A stretch of DNA of 64,000 bases, taken from Candidatus Thorarchaeota archaeon (lineage in GTDB: Archaea > Asgardarchaeota > Thorarchaeia > Thorarchaeales > Thorarchaeaceae). Below, piece by piece: positions 43,056 through 51,795 of the stretch (positions within the stretch are counted from its first letter, which is position 1; every line of letters begins with the position of its first letter). The notes below the pieces were generated by a model. It had not been told where the DNA came from. It was given only the letters and a program-made list of their open reading frames with translations, and made no database searches. The stretch is taken from NCBI GenBank assembly GCA_011364985.1, contig RDOC01000003.1:158061-222060 (forward strand). The letters are read 5' to 3'. The position numbers and the translations under genes were made by a program.

Positions 43056-44123
43056 TTGATTGAAATTGATGGTTCCTACGGAGAAGGCGGAGGACAGATT
43101 CTACGTACAGCAATTGCCCTTTCAGCCCTCGCGATGATTCCGATTCGCATAACCAACATAAGGGCTGGACGGCCAAAGCCCGGGCTAAAGAGACAGCACA
43201 TGGCCGGAATAGAGCTGATTTCGCGCTTTGCAAATGCAGAGGTAAAAGGCCTTGAGGTAGGACGAACAGAACTCGAGTTTAGTCCCCGGAAATTGACAGG
43301 CAACCACTTCAAATATGATGTAGGCACCGCCGGTTCGATATCTCTGGTCTTGCAGGCAGTGTTTCCAGTAGCAGTCCTCTCGCCCGTACCAGTGCAGTTT
43401 ACAGTCAGTGGAGGCACAGATGTTAGGTGGAGCCCGCCTATTGACTATTTGAGGGCTGTTTTTGCAAATCATCTACGAAAAATGGGGGCAATCATAGAGA
43501 TTACAACAGTACGACGTGGACACTATCCGAGAGGGGGAGGTATTGTTTCATGCGAAGTAACACCTGCGGAGAAGCTAGCTCCCATTGATATAGTTGAGTT
43601 TGGAGATATTAAACAAGTTGCAGGTATCTCGCACTGCATTAGACTTCCGTCACACGTTGCAGAACGTCAAGCATCTGCTGCCAGAGCTCTTCTCCAAGAA
43701 GCCTCTCTAGGTCAAGCAACGATAGAAATAGAATCTCATGATGAGAAAGATGACCAACATGTTGATCCCGGCAGTGGAATTGTACTCTGGGCCGAGTCCG
43801 AGTCAGGGCTCAGAATAGGTGCCGATGAACTTGGGGAGAAGGGTGTGTCAGCAGAAGAAGTTGGCAGGAAATGCGCCAGACGCTTAGTGAAGGAAATGGC
43901 CTCTGGGATGGCTGCCGACTCGCATTTGGCTGATATGTTGGTGCCATATCTGGCTCTTGCAGATGGAACAAGCAAGGTTGGCGTCTCACAGATAAGTGAA
44001 CATCTTAGGACAAATGCTTGGGTGGCAAAACAGATTCTTGATTCGGATATCGAGATTAAGGAGAATGCTGATGGAACCAACCTATTGATTGCCCATGGAA
44101 TCGGTCTCTCCCTGAGAGAGTGA
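43056..44123 (+). CDS. rtcA: RNA 3'-terminal phosphate cyclase
   Basis: The 355-aa protein begins IEIDGSYGEGGGQILRTAIALSA and contains GLKRQHMAGIE, GGTDVRWSPPIDYL, GHYPRGGG and HLADMLVPYLALADGTS, whose histidine forms the AMP-enzyme intermediate in RtcA. It converts RNA 3'-phosphate to 2',3'-cyclic phosphate with ATP. The start is TTG 43056. The 3' end overlaps the converging Nog1-like gene by 42 bases, an antisense overlap of coding ends. Confidence 0.92.
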   Translation: MIEIDGSYGEGGGQILRTAIALSALAMIPIRITNIRAGRPKPGLKRQHMAGIELISRFANAEVKGLEVGRTELEFSPRKLTGNHFKYDVGTAGSISLVLQAVFPVAVLSPVPVQFTVSGGTDVRWSPPIDYLRAVFANHLRKMGAIIEITTVRRGHYPRGGGIVSCEVTPAEKLAPIDIVEFGDIKQVAGISHCIRLPSHVAERQASAARALLQEASLGQATIEIESHDEKDDQHVDPGSGIVLWAESESGLRIGADELGEKGVSAEEVGRKCARRLVKEMASGMAADSHLADMLVPYLALADGTSKVGVSQISEHLRTNAWVAKQILDSDIEIKENADGTNLLIAHGIGLSLRE

Positions 44124-45161
44124 TGATTTGAAATCATTAATAGCTTCTTCTAGCGACCGGAGATCAATGGCGTCGAGCGCTTCCTTCATCAATTGTTGAA
44201 TACCAATTCCTTCAGCAGCGACTATTTCGTGTGCATCAGGAATCATTTCTCTGGCTGTATCAAGCTGCTCCTGGGGTGTGATGTCTATTTTGTTGAAGGC
44301 AACAATGACCGGATTTACGGGGAACATTCGCTTCACTTCCTGATAGAGGGAATACTGGTCTGTCATGCTCCATCCGCAGGCCTCGGAAGGGTCTATCATG
44401 AATATAACGACTTGTCCCAGGTATTTGAGGGCTGCAATTGCCTCTCGTTCAATTTCGTTCCGTTTCTCCATCGGACGGTCAAGAATTCCAGGGGTATCAA
44501 TGATTTGCACGATATGGCTATCCATAGTAAGATGCCCAATAATCACTTCCTTCGTTGTAAAGGGATAATGAGCAATGTCGGGTTCAGCTGTCGAGACCGC
44601 CTTTACGAGTGTGGATTTTCCCACATTTGGAAATCCTGCACAGACGATTGTGGGCGAGTTTGGTCTGACTCCGGGAAGTCTTGACATTGTCACTTTAGCT
44701 TGAATTATGAAATCCAGGTTTTCGCTTGTGGCTCGAATGACAGAGGATATTCTTCCCTTTGCAGCTCTTCGTGTCTTTTTCATCTGCTTGAAGTCATCTG
44801 CAAGCTTCAAGGCTTCTAGATGGGTGTTCGTGATTTCATCAATAATCGGGATGCAGTTGTACACCGCTCCTAATGCCTGTTTCAGACGATCAATACCAAC
44901 AAGTATCTCAGCAAGCTCGATGTAAAATGGATGGAGACGGTCCAATGAGGGAAACCCTTCGACAGCCATTCTGAGCTTGCTTTTGGCATGCTTGGCAAAC
45001 TCCTGAAGTCTAGCAACTTCACGAATTCTTGTTCGATCAACCCTAGTGAGGCGCAAAGAACTCCTTGTGCTGACTCGAATAGACTTCTTCTGAGCGAAAT
45101 CAATGATCTCCTCAGCAGTCATTATCGTTGGAATTCTGCCAAATGGATTAAGCCAACTCAT
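44082..45161 (-). CDS. Nog1-like GTPase
   Basis: From ATG 45161 the protein is 359 aa. An N-terminal helical domain (NPFGRIPTIMTAEEIIDFA...) precedes the GTPase with G1 GFPNVGKST, G3 DTPGILDRP, FNKID (G4) and EREAIAALKYLGQVVIFMIDPSEACG, the Nog1 signature. Nog1 proteins act in assembly of the large ribosomal subunit. In-frame ATGs at 45209 and 45176 are alternative starts; MSWLNPF at 45161 matches family N-termini. Overlaps the 3' end of rtcA. Confidence 0.88.
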   Translation of the reverse strand: MSWLNPFGRIPTIMTAEEIIDFAQKKSIRVSTRSSLRLTRVDRTRIREVARLQEFAKHAKSKLRMAVEGFPSLDRLHPFYIELAEILVGIDRLKQALGAVYNCIPIIDEITNTHLEALKLADDFKQMKKTRRAAKGRISSVIRATSENLDFIIQAKVTMSRLPGVRPNSPTIVCAGFPNVGKSTLVKAVSTAEPDIAHYPFTTKEVIIGHLTMDSHIVQIIDTPGILDRPMEKRNEIEREAIAALKYLGQVVIFMIDPSEACGWSMTDQYSLYQEVKRMFPVNPVIVAFNKIDITPQEQLDTAREMIPDAHEIVAAEGIGIQQLMKEALDAIDLRSLEEAINDFKSSLSQGETDSMGNQ

Positions 45162-45275
45162 TTTATTTCCACGCATTTTAGATTTTTGTGCATTGAAGGA
45201 ACACTTCAAAACGTTTTAAACAGAAGCCACCTGAGGCTTATTCAAGACTGAAAGCACTTAGGAGCCCTATTTAGT

Positions 45276-45869
45276 ATGTCACTTCCAACTGGAGCCACCA
45301 TTGTCGGCATTAAATGTAGTGATGGAGCAGTCATTGCCACTGATTCCCTCATAAGCTGGGGAACTTTCATTCTCACCGATAAAGGCGTCAAAGCCTTCAA
45401 GCTTACTGATACCATCGTTCTTGCCTCAGCAGGTCTTACCTCAGATTACCAAATGCTAGTTAACAGACTGAAGGCAAACATCAGACTCTATGAGTTCGAT
45501 CAAAAGAAATCGATCAGTGTAAAAGCCCTTTCAAAGATGATTGCAAATACTCTCTACAGAATGAAGATGACGCCGCTCTATGTCCAAACTGTGGTCGTTG
45601 GTCATGATGAAGAAGGGCCAGCGCTCTATACACTAGATATGGGCGGTTCTCTTATTCCAGATGACTATACTGCTGCTGGAAGCGGTGCACAGATAGCTTA
45701 TGGTGTTTTAGAGAAGGACTACAAGGAAGGTCTAACCGTAAAGGAAGCTGAGAAGCTGACAGTGCAGGCTGTCAAAGCGGGAATTGCTAGAGACGCTCAG
45801 TCTGGTGGATCCATCCACATCATGATAGTGACTAAAGATGGCGTGTACGAACGCGTTGTTGATAATTAG
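45276..45869 (+). CDS. psmB: Proteasome beta subunit lacking the catalytic threonine
   Basis: The 197-aa protein aligns along its length with archaeal 20S beta subunits. Where the mature chain begins with Thr1 (TG-TTTVG in Thermoplasma), this protein has TG-ATIVG, so residue A7 replaces Thr1. Other active-site residues are kept: D17 (ATDSLIS), K33 (GVKAF), and GSG plus RDAQSGG near the C-terminus. Without Thr1 the subunit cannot self-process or cleave peptides. It probably forms mixed beta rings with an active paralogue elsewhere in the genome, as in eukaryotes and some Crenarchaeota. It overlaps the next gene (TAGTG). Confidence 0.88.
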   Translation: MSLPTGATIVGIKCSDGAVIATDSLISWGTFILTDKGVKAFKLTDTIVLASAGLTSDYQMLVNRLKANIRLYEFDQKKSISVKALSKMIANTLYRMKMTPLYVQTVVVGHDEEGPALYTLDMGGSLIPDDYTAAGSGAQIAYGVLEKDYKEGLTVKEAEKLTVQAVKAGIARDAQSGGSIHIMIVTKDGVYERVVDN

Positions 45870-47137
45870 TGCGCGTGCAGTGTGTGGGTTCCTATCAACT
45901 CCTGTTCCGGGCGCATCAATCCTCTAGGTATAGTATAGCTGCCCTTGTGGGCGCATTAGAGAATGATGACCGCTTGAAGGATTTGCAGGTCAGCGCCCCA
46001 GCAAAGCTCTCGCAGAATATAATCTGTCAAGCACTAAGCCAAGGGCCAACTATCATCGCTCATTCTGTAATGAGCACTCAGCTAGAGAGAGTAGAGAAGG
46101 AATGTCGAGTCGTTCGCCAAGCATTCGGTGATGACATACTAATGATTGCAGGTGGACCGCATGCCAGTGCAAGACCCAAGGAACTCCTCAGTACCGGGTT
46201 CGATTATGTGGTCATTGGAGAGGGAGAGAAGGTTTTACCGGAACTCATTTGGCATCTAAGCAGTGCTCGAGACCCCTCTGGCATAGAGGGTGTGGTGTCT
46301 AGAGCATCAACAGAATGGTCAGTTCCAAAGAATCTGCCTAAGGTAGTCCTTGATAACTATCCACCTTTCGCCTTGCAGAAGAACATTCTCGGGCCTATTG
46401 AAGTGACCCGTGGTTGTCCGTTCAGATGCAAGTTTTGTTCGACACCGTATCTAACTGGCGGAACTGTAAGACACCGCTCAGTGGAGATGGTCGAGTACTG
46501 GCTGAGTAGAGCGGTTGAAGAGCGAGGATTCAAGAGGACTTGGTTTCTCTCACCCAATGCGTTGTCCTATGGGGGCAAGGGACGTGCTCCAGAGTTGGAC
46601 AAGCTGGAACAGCTTTTGCGCACTGTAACAGCAATTGATGGGCTTGAAGAGGTGTTTTTTGGGTCATTTCCATCTGAAGTAAGGCCTGAGTTTGTCACAA
46701 AAAGGGCTCTGGAGATGATGCGCCACTATGTAGCAAACGAAACGATTCAGATTGGTATGCAATCGGCTAGTGATAGAGTCTTGAAGCTGGCAAATCGTCA
46801 TCACACAGTAGACGAGGCGATGACTGCTATAAGAACTGCATCTGATTGTGGATTTATTCCCCACGTAGACATGATATTTGGCCTTCCAGGAGAAGACAAG
46901 TCCGAGCTTACTAGAAGCATCGAGATGTGCGAGGACCTCGCGAAGACAGGGGTCAAGGTTCATGGCCATATGTTCATGCCCTTGCCCGGAAGCGAATTCG
47001 AGAGCATGCCACCAGGTCGTCTTGATAATGAAAGCCGGAGCTTGCTGGGAGAACTGTCGAGAAAAGGTGTGCTCACAGGATCTTGGAGTACGCAGGAAAG
47101 GCTTGCCAGACAGCTCTCAATGAATAGGACCACCTAA
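45869..47137 (+). CDS. B12-binding-domain radical SAM protein
   Basis: The 422-aa protein has an N-terminal B12-binding-type domain (about 1-150; IAGGPHASARPKELLSTGFDYVVIGEGE) and a radical SAM core with CPFRCKFCSTP (CxxxCxxC) around residue 186. Late strands include DMIFGLPGEDKSE. It resembles the archaeal MJ1487 group, whose reaction is unknown. The GTG start overlaps the stop of psmB, so they are co-translated. It may modify a cofactor, RNA or protein with SAM and possibly cobalamin. Confidence 0.8.
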   Translation: MRVQCVGSYQLLFRAHQSSRYSIAALVGALENDDRLKDLQVSAPAKLSQNIICQALSQGPTIIAHSVMSTQLERVEKECRVVRQAFGDDILMIAGGPHASARPKELLSTGFDYVVIGEGEKVLPELIWHLSSARDPSGIEGVVSRASTEWSVPKNLPKVVLDNYPPFALQKNILGPIEVTRGCPFRCKFCSTPYLTGGTVRHRSVEMVEYWLSRAVEERGFKRTWFLSPNALSYGGKGRAPELDKLEQLLRTVTAIDGLEEVFFGSFPSEVRPEFVTKRALEMMRHYVANETIQIGMQSASDRVLKLANRHHTVDEAMTAIRTASDCGFIPHVDMIFGLPGEDKSELTRSIEMCEDLAKTGVKVHGHMFMPLPGSEFESMPPGRLDNESRSLLGELSRKGVLTGSWSTQERLARQLSMNRTT

Positions 47138-47215
47138 GGCTAGATAAGATGAACGTTGCCAAATCCTCATAAGGCACTTGACAGTTCAAGTCACGATTCG
47201 ACCTTGAGTTCCGAA

Positions 47216-48169
47216 ATGCCCAGTATTCTGAGAAAGCGACTGAAGCGCCAAGGATATCATATACTTGGACAGAGAGGGGCTTTCAAGGCATGTCAGTGGC
47301 AACATAAGAGCCTCCTTGGGGACTTCTCATGCTATAAGCAGAGATTTTACGGTATTGCAAGTCATCGCTGTTTGCAGATGACTCCTGTTGTTGACAAATG
47401 CACTCAATGCTGCAAGTTTTGCTGGCGGGTCACTCCTAGAGATATAGGTGTGAGTTGGGATCAAGTGAATGTCAGCAAGGAAGATGTAATGCCTCCTGAG
47501 GAACTACTGGATGCAACTCTGGCGGCAAACCTTCGCTCTCTCGGGGGGTATAATCCGGAGATCAATCCCCAAGTCACAGAACAGAAATACAACGAGGCAA
47601 GGAGGCCGAAGCATATTGCAATCTCTCTTGCAGGAGAACCGACTCTCTATCCCTTTCTAAGCGAGTTAATAGAAATCGCCCGAAAACAAAACATGACTAC
47701 TTTTCTGGTTACAAATGGAACAAGGCCAAGGATACTGGAAACAATCACACAACCAACTCAGCTGTACATCACTCTATCCGCCCCTGATGAGGAAACGTAC
47801 AAGAAACTCTGCAGGCCAATAGAGCAAAAGGGCTGGAAGAATCTTCTTGAATCGCAGGAACTGCTTCAATCATTGTCTGGGCGAAAGGTGAACCGACTCA
47901 CAATGGTAGCTGGCTTAAATATGCACAAACCACGCGAATATGCAACGATGATCCTGAAAGGAGAACCAGATTTTATTGAGGTCAAGGGATATATGTTCCT
48001 GGGGTCATCACGAGAAAGGCTCGAAAGCAGTAATGCACCTTCACATCGAGATATTCGGGCTTTTTCAGAGAAGCTTGCTACTCTTACAGGGTACCACATA
48101 CAAGATGAACAGATTGAAAGCAGAGTGATCCTGTTGTCTCGAGCAATAAACATCAGCAAAGTAACCTAA
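47216..48169 (+). CDS. taw1: 4-demethylwyosine synthase (TYW1/Taw1)
   Basis: From ATG 47216 the protein is 317 aa, like other archaeal Taw1 proteins. It shows CYKQRFYGIASHRCLQMTP, CTQCCKFCWRVTPRDIG (radical SAM cysteines and the CWR motif of TYW1), ISLAGEPTLYP and VTNGTRP. The enzyme makes the tricyclic base from m1G37 of tRNA-Phe using pyruvate and SAM. The Trm5 homologue that makes m1G37 is encoded at 50.7 kb. The frame opens upstream at TTG 47156, but the conserved fold begins at MPSILRKRLKRQGY. Confidence 0.9.
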   Translation: MPSILRKRLKRQGYHILGQRGAFKACQWQHKSLLGDFSCYKQRFYGIASHRCLQMTPVVDKCTQCCKFCWRVTPRDIGVSWDQVNVSKEDVMPPEELLDATLAANLRSLGGYNPEINPQVTEQKYNEARRPKHIAISLAGEPTLYPFLSELIEIARKQNMTTFLVTNGTRPRILETITQPTQLYITLSAPDEETYKKLCRPIEQKGWKNLLESQELLQSLSGRKVNRLTMVAGLNMHKPREYATMILKGEPDFIEVKGYMFLGSSRERLESSNAPSHRDIRAFSEKLATLTGYHIQDEQIESRVILLSRAINISKVT

Positions 48170-48188
48170 CAAACGGAGAACCAACCTC

Positions 48189-48821
48189 ATGAAACTCTCA
48201 GATATACTTCAGCCTCTTCGAAATGAAGTGGAGTCCGATGATTCTCTACGTGAAATCACATTGCCGCTAGCTAGGGCTGCAGTTAGGAAGTGCAGTGAAT
48301 CAATCAAAGAGACTCATAGAGGAGATTACGATACTGCAGCCTCGCTGCTTGAAGAGGCAAAGAAGATGACTGAGAAAGCAAGACATCAGATTGCCAATAG
48401 TGAGTTCCTATCATCAAGGAATTTGGATACTGCATACCAAGAGATAGCTGAGGCCTCCAATCTGCTTTCCCTTCTAAGGGATGGAGACTTCACGCCACCT
48501 TCGGATAATGGAATACCTTCAAGACCATATTTGACTGGTCTTGCGGATACTGTAGGAGAATTACGAAGAGCCATATTAAATTCGCTTCGCACGGATGATA
48601 TGGAGCGAGCAAACAGGTTACTTGGGTTCATGGAGGAGATACTTGATGAACTTGGAACCTTTGATTTTCCCAATGCCCTCATTCCAGAGCTGAGAAGAAA
48701 GTGTGACGTGGCCCGTTCAATCATTGAACGCACGCAGGGCGACCTCACTACTGCGATTCAGCAGGCCAAATTGATAAAGGAACTCCGAGATTTCGAGAAA
48801 CGACATAGAAGTAGCGAATAG
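48189..48821 (+). CDS. Translin family protein
   Basis: The 210-aa helical protein carries the translin pattern: N-terminal helices, REITLPLARAAVRKCSESIKETHRGD and the conserved C-terminal FDFPNALIPELRRKCDVARSIIERTQGDLTTA, matching eukaryotic translin/TRAX. Archaeal members form ring-like RNA- or DNA-binding octamers. In eukaryotes C3PO trims tRNA leaders and RISC passenger strands. It follows taw1 by 19 bases and precedes the riboflavin kinase gene by 17, so it is in the same operon. Whether it keeps the TRAX nuclease residues is not clear. Confidence 0.82.
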   Translation: MKLSDILQPLRNEVESDDSLREITLPLARAAVRKCSESIKETHRGDYDTAASLLEEAKKMTEKARHQIANSEFLSSRNLDTAYQEIAEASNLLSLLRDGDFTPPSDNGIPSRPYLTGLADTVGELRRAILNSLRTDDMERANRLLGFMEEILDELGTFDFPNALIPELRRKCDVARSIIERTQGDLTTAIQQAKLIKELRDFEKRHRSSE

Positions 48822-48838
48822 TTGGGAATGATGAAGGA

Positions 48839-49519
48839 ATGATAGCACCAGAGATGTGGTTCACGCTTTATGTCCTTGCTCAGGAGGGTGCTATGCATAG
48901 AGGTGCAGTTCTAACAACGCACAAGGTGGGCGAACTGCTGCAGGTAAGCCAGCAAACTGCATCCAGAAGAATTGCTTCATGTGTGGAGGAGGGGTACATA
49001 ACAAGAATACATTCGGCAAAAGGAATGGTCATTGAGATATCTGACAAAGGCCGAAAGGAGCTGGATGGTGTACGGTCGGCTCTCGAATTGGCATTTGCTG
49101 CTCAGGTTGATGAAATCAGCATTGAGGGGGCAGTTGTTCATGGACTTGGAGAGGGAGCTTACTATGTTGATATGTATTCGGAACGATTCGAAAAGGCTCT
49201 TGGATTCAAACCATTTTTGGGAACGTTGAACGTGAAGATTACAGATGAAAGAGCACGTAAGGCATTGGCGAGAATGAAGCAGACGCCGCCTTTGATTGTC
49301 CCAGGATTCACGCAGGAGGGACGGACCTTTGGTGATGTGGTTTGTTATCATGTCCTAATCAATCAAAAGGTCGAAGGGGCGGTGGTTGCTGCGCAACGCA
49401 CTCATCACAGCCAGAACATACTGGAAGTGATCTCTCCATTCAATCTTAGGAAACGGTTGAGATTGAAGGATAATGATGTTGTAGTTCTTACACTCATTCC
49501 GTTGCATCTGGCGAAATAG
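48839..49519 (+). CDS. ribK: CTP-dependent riboflavin kinase with N-terminal HTH
   Basis: The 226-aa protein joins an N-terminal winged helix (about 1-85; LTTHKVGELLQVSQQTASRRIASCVEEGYITR) to the archaeal riboflavin kinase domain (about 98-226; GLGEGAYYVD, GFKPFLGTLNVKI, GRTFGDVVCYHVLIN, LRLKDNDVVVLTLI). It makes FMN using CTP. The fused form (RbkR) also represses or activates riboflavin genes in several archaea, so this copy may be a bifunctional regulator. Third gene of the taw1-translin-ribK run. Confidence 0.9.
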   Translation: MIAPEMWFTLYVLAQEGAMHRGAVLTTHKVGELLQVSQQTASRRIASCVEEGYITRIHSAKGMVIEISDKGRKELDGVRSALELAFAAQVDEISIEGAVVHGLGEGAYYVDMYSERFEKALGFKPFLGTLNVKITDERARKALARMKQTPPLIVPGFTQEGRTFGDVVCYHVLINQKVEGAVVAAQRTHHSQNILEVISPFNLRKRLRLKDNDVVVLTLIPLHLAK

Positions 49520-49521
49520 GA

Positions 49522-50199
49522 CTAATGACCGTATTCTCCGGTCAGAGGTACAAATGCGACTCCGCCCCATCTGTGGATCTTGACTTCAGAGTCCAAGCCC
49601 TTCTTCACAAGCATCAGCTCCTGATAGAAGCCTCGACTTCCAACAGGAATGAGCATTGTTCCACCTAGTTTGAGCTGTTCCATAAGAGGCGTGGGGATAC
49701 TTGGTGCTGCAGCTGCGACAAAAATACCATCAAAAGGAGCTTTCTCGGGAAGGCCTTTTCCTCCATCTCCATGAATCAAGGTCACTCTATCGAGGTAGCC
49801 TGTTCTCTCGAGATTGCCTTTTGCGAAAGTGATTAGCTCATCAACTATTTCAATAGTATAGACATGACCAGGATTTTCTGTTCCTTCAGGGGCGACCATC
49901 TCAGCACAGAGAGCTGCATGATATCCAGACCCGGCACCCACCTCTAGAACAGTCATTCCTTCTTGAAGTTTCAGACCTTCGCACATTATTACACACATAT
50001 GCGGTGCAGAGATGGTTTGACCATGTCCTATTGAGAGTGGAGAATCCCTGTAGGCATACTTCCTCGACGAAGGCAGGACAAATTCCTCACGAGGAACTAC
50101 TCTGAAGGCATGTTCCATGGCTCCAGTCCTGATATACCCTCTTCGTTTTAGCTGGCTGATTAGGACATCCTTTTCTTTGATGAGGGGATTGATGGACAT
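49522..50199 (-). CDS. pcm: Protein-L-isoaspartate O-methyltransferase
   Basis: From ATG 50199 the enzyme is 225 aa. It shows VPREEFVLPSSRKYAYRDSPLSIGHGQTISAPHM, the SAM motif VLEVGAGSGYHAALCAEM and VTLIHGDGGKGLPEKAPFDGIFVAAAAP. It methylates isoaspartyl residues in aged proteins to start repair. Two bases separate its stop from the stop of the converging ribK gene. An alternative start at 50223 adds eight residues. Confidence 0.9.
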   Translation of the reverse strand: MSINPLIKEKDVLISQLKRRGYIRTGAMEHAFRVVPREEFVLPSSRKYAYRDSPLSIGHGQTISAPHMCVIMCEGLKLQEGMTVLEVGAGSGYHAALCAEMVAPEGTENPGHVYTIEIVDELITFAKGNLERTGYLDRVTLIHGDGGKGLPEKAPFDGIFVAAAAPSIPTPLMEQLKLGGTMLIPVGSRGFYQELMLVKKGLDSEVKIHRWGGVAFVPLTGEYGH

Positions 50200-50258
50200 C
50201 GCTCTCAATGCTATGAGAACCATGCAATGATAAAAGCGTTCATACTAAAGGAAAAAAC

Positions 50259-50687
50259 ATGCAGACTGTACGATTTCAGGCATCAGGTCATCAGAACATC
50301 ATTGGCGTCCATTCCACTACACTCGAAATCACGTCGGAAGACAATCTGACCAAGCGAGGAACTTGTATTATCGGGGTCAATGCAACTGTAAATCTGCATG
50401 ATTTGGACATGAACCTGAAAGAACTGGCCTCGCAGGACACAACCAAGATAGTCCTCAGAATGAAGGTGGATGGTCTCTTGGAAGAGATTATAGGCTGGGG
50501 AGCCTCTGGACTCACCTATTCGGATACCACAAGTATGGTTGCAAGAACCAGCTTTTTTCGCTGTAATCGCACAGTAATGGTTGGGACCAATAAAGCAGCA
50601 TCTGACCTAGATCGGACGTTTGTTGAGCATCTGAAGTCGCCAGATGCAGTGTTGTATTGTGAACTTTTATTCATTATCGAACACTGA
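50259..50687 (+). CDS. DUF371 family protein
   Basis: The 142-aa protein matches archaeal DUF371: ASGHQNIIGVHSTTLEIT near the start, DNLTKRGTCIIGVNAT, and a closing EHLKSPDAVLYCELLFII. The family is almost restricted to archaea and its function is unknown. The product is a small beta-rich cytoplasmic protein. Its 3' end overlaps the convergent trm5 gene by 14 bases. Confidence 0.82.
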   Translation: MQTVRFQASGHQNIIGVHSTTLEITSEDNLTKRGTCIIGVNATVNLHDLDMNLKELASQDTTKIVLRMKVDGLLEEIIGWGASGLTYSDTTSMVARTSFFRCNRTVMVGTNKAASDLDRTFVEHLKSPDAVLYCELLFIIEH

Positions 50688-51738
50688 CATCACATACCAT
50701 TTGGTATTCATAGGGAGCACTATCTCGTACTCTTCGAACTCGAGAAATAGCCTTTATTTTGCGGCCTGCGGCTTCAATCATCTCTGTTATCTGCTTCTTG
50801 AGTTCATCTTCAGGATTCTCGCTGCTCATGAACTCGTAGTAATGCAGTATCCCTCCAGACTTGATTGCTTGACAGGCATCTGGAAGATACTCCTTCGCCT
50901 TCGAAGGGTGGTTCATGATAATACGGTCAACCTTGTCAGGAAGCCGCTCACGAATGTACTCACGCGCATCAGAGATAGTGGGGATCACTTCTCCGACAAG
51001 CTTGTTGATTTTCAGGCTCTCTTTCAGGAGGGATATTGCCTCCGAGTTAATATCAACTGCTAGGACTCTTGCGGCATGTTTCTTGGCAATATGAAGTGCA
51101 AACGGTCCAACTCCAGTGAACATGTCAAGCACTGTTTCATCATCCACGACTTGATTTGAAACCTGATTATGTTCCTCTAATAATCGTGGACTGAAGTATG
51201 CCTTGGCAAGATCAACTCGTATTTTGCATCCATACTCTATGTGGATTGTATCTGTCTTGTCTTCGCCAGCAAGGAGAGAATAGTCTCGCACTCGTATTGT
51301 GCCACTCACTGCTCCCTTTTTTCCTAATACTGTTGAGAAGCTTGGATGAACCTTGAGAAATGCGTTGCCAATAGTCTCTGAAAAGGCGGACAGCTCATCC
51401 GGAATCTCAAGAACGGCAATATCGCCAACCAGATCATAGGATCTTGGAAGAAGACCAAGCTGCTCTTTTGTGAGCCTGTCAGATAATGCATCTGATAGAG
51501 TATTTGGGCCTTCAGAAATCGGAGCAAATTCTCTTGTGCCGAACTCGACGTCTTCAATGCTAAGAAGCGACCGGACTTCAATCTCAGTGGATTTGTTAAC
51601 CAGAGGCAAATAGAGATGGGAGCCTTCACTGATTATTCGATAACTGGGATTAAGAAGACCCTTCTCTAGTAGGATTTGCCGGGCAGTCTCGCCCATTATG
51701 GAAGGGATTTTGACGTAGTATTTCTCTGATGACATCAA
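50674..51738 (-). CDS. trm5: tRNA (guanine-37-N1)-methyltransferase
   Basis: The 354-aa protein has an N-terminal THUMP-independent D1/D2 arm (EFAPISEGPNTLSDAL...) and a Rossmann SAM domain with VDDETVLDMFTGVGPFALHIAKKH. RVLAVDINSEAI and the NHPSKA motif at the catalytic N-x-P-Y equivalent position follow. It makes m1G37 in tRNA, needed to prevent frameshifts and as substrate of the taw1 product. Length and motif order fit archaeal Trm5. Overlaps the DUF371 gene at its 3' end. Confidence 0.9.
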   Translation of the reverse strand: MMSSEKYYVKIPSIMGETARQILLEKGLLNPSYRIISEGSHLYLPLVNKSTEIEVRSLLSIEDVEFGTREFAPISEGPNTLSDALSDRLTKEQLGLLPRSYDLVGDIAVLEIPDELSAFSETIGNAFLKVHPSFSTVLGKKGAVSGTIRVRDYSLLAGEDKTDTIHIEYGCKIRVDLAKAYFSPRLLEEHNQVSNQVVDDETVLDMFTGVGPFALHIAKKHAARVLAVDINSEAISLLKESLKINKLVGEVIPTISDAREYIRERLPDKVDRIIMNHPSKAKEYLPDACQAIKSGGILHYYEFMSSENPEDELKKQITEMIEAAGRKIKAISRVRRVRDSAPYEYQMVCDVSVR

Positions 51739-51795
51739 GAAGTAGGAGATGGCCGTTCCCTAAGACCATTACGCTATTAGCTAGCATGATTTGAC

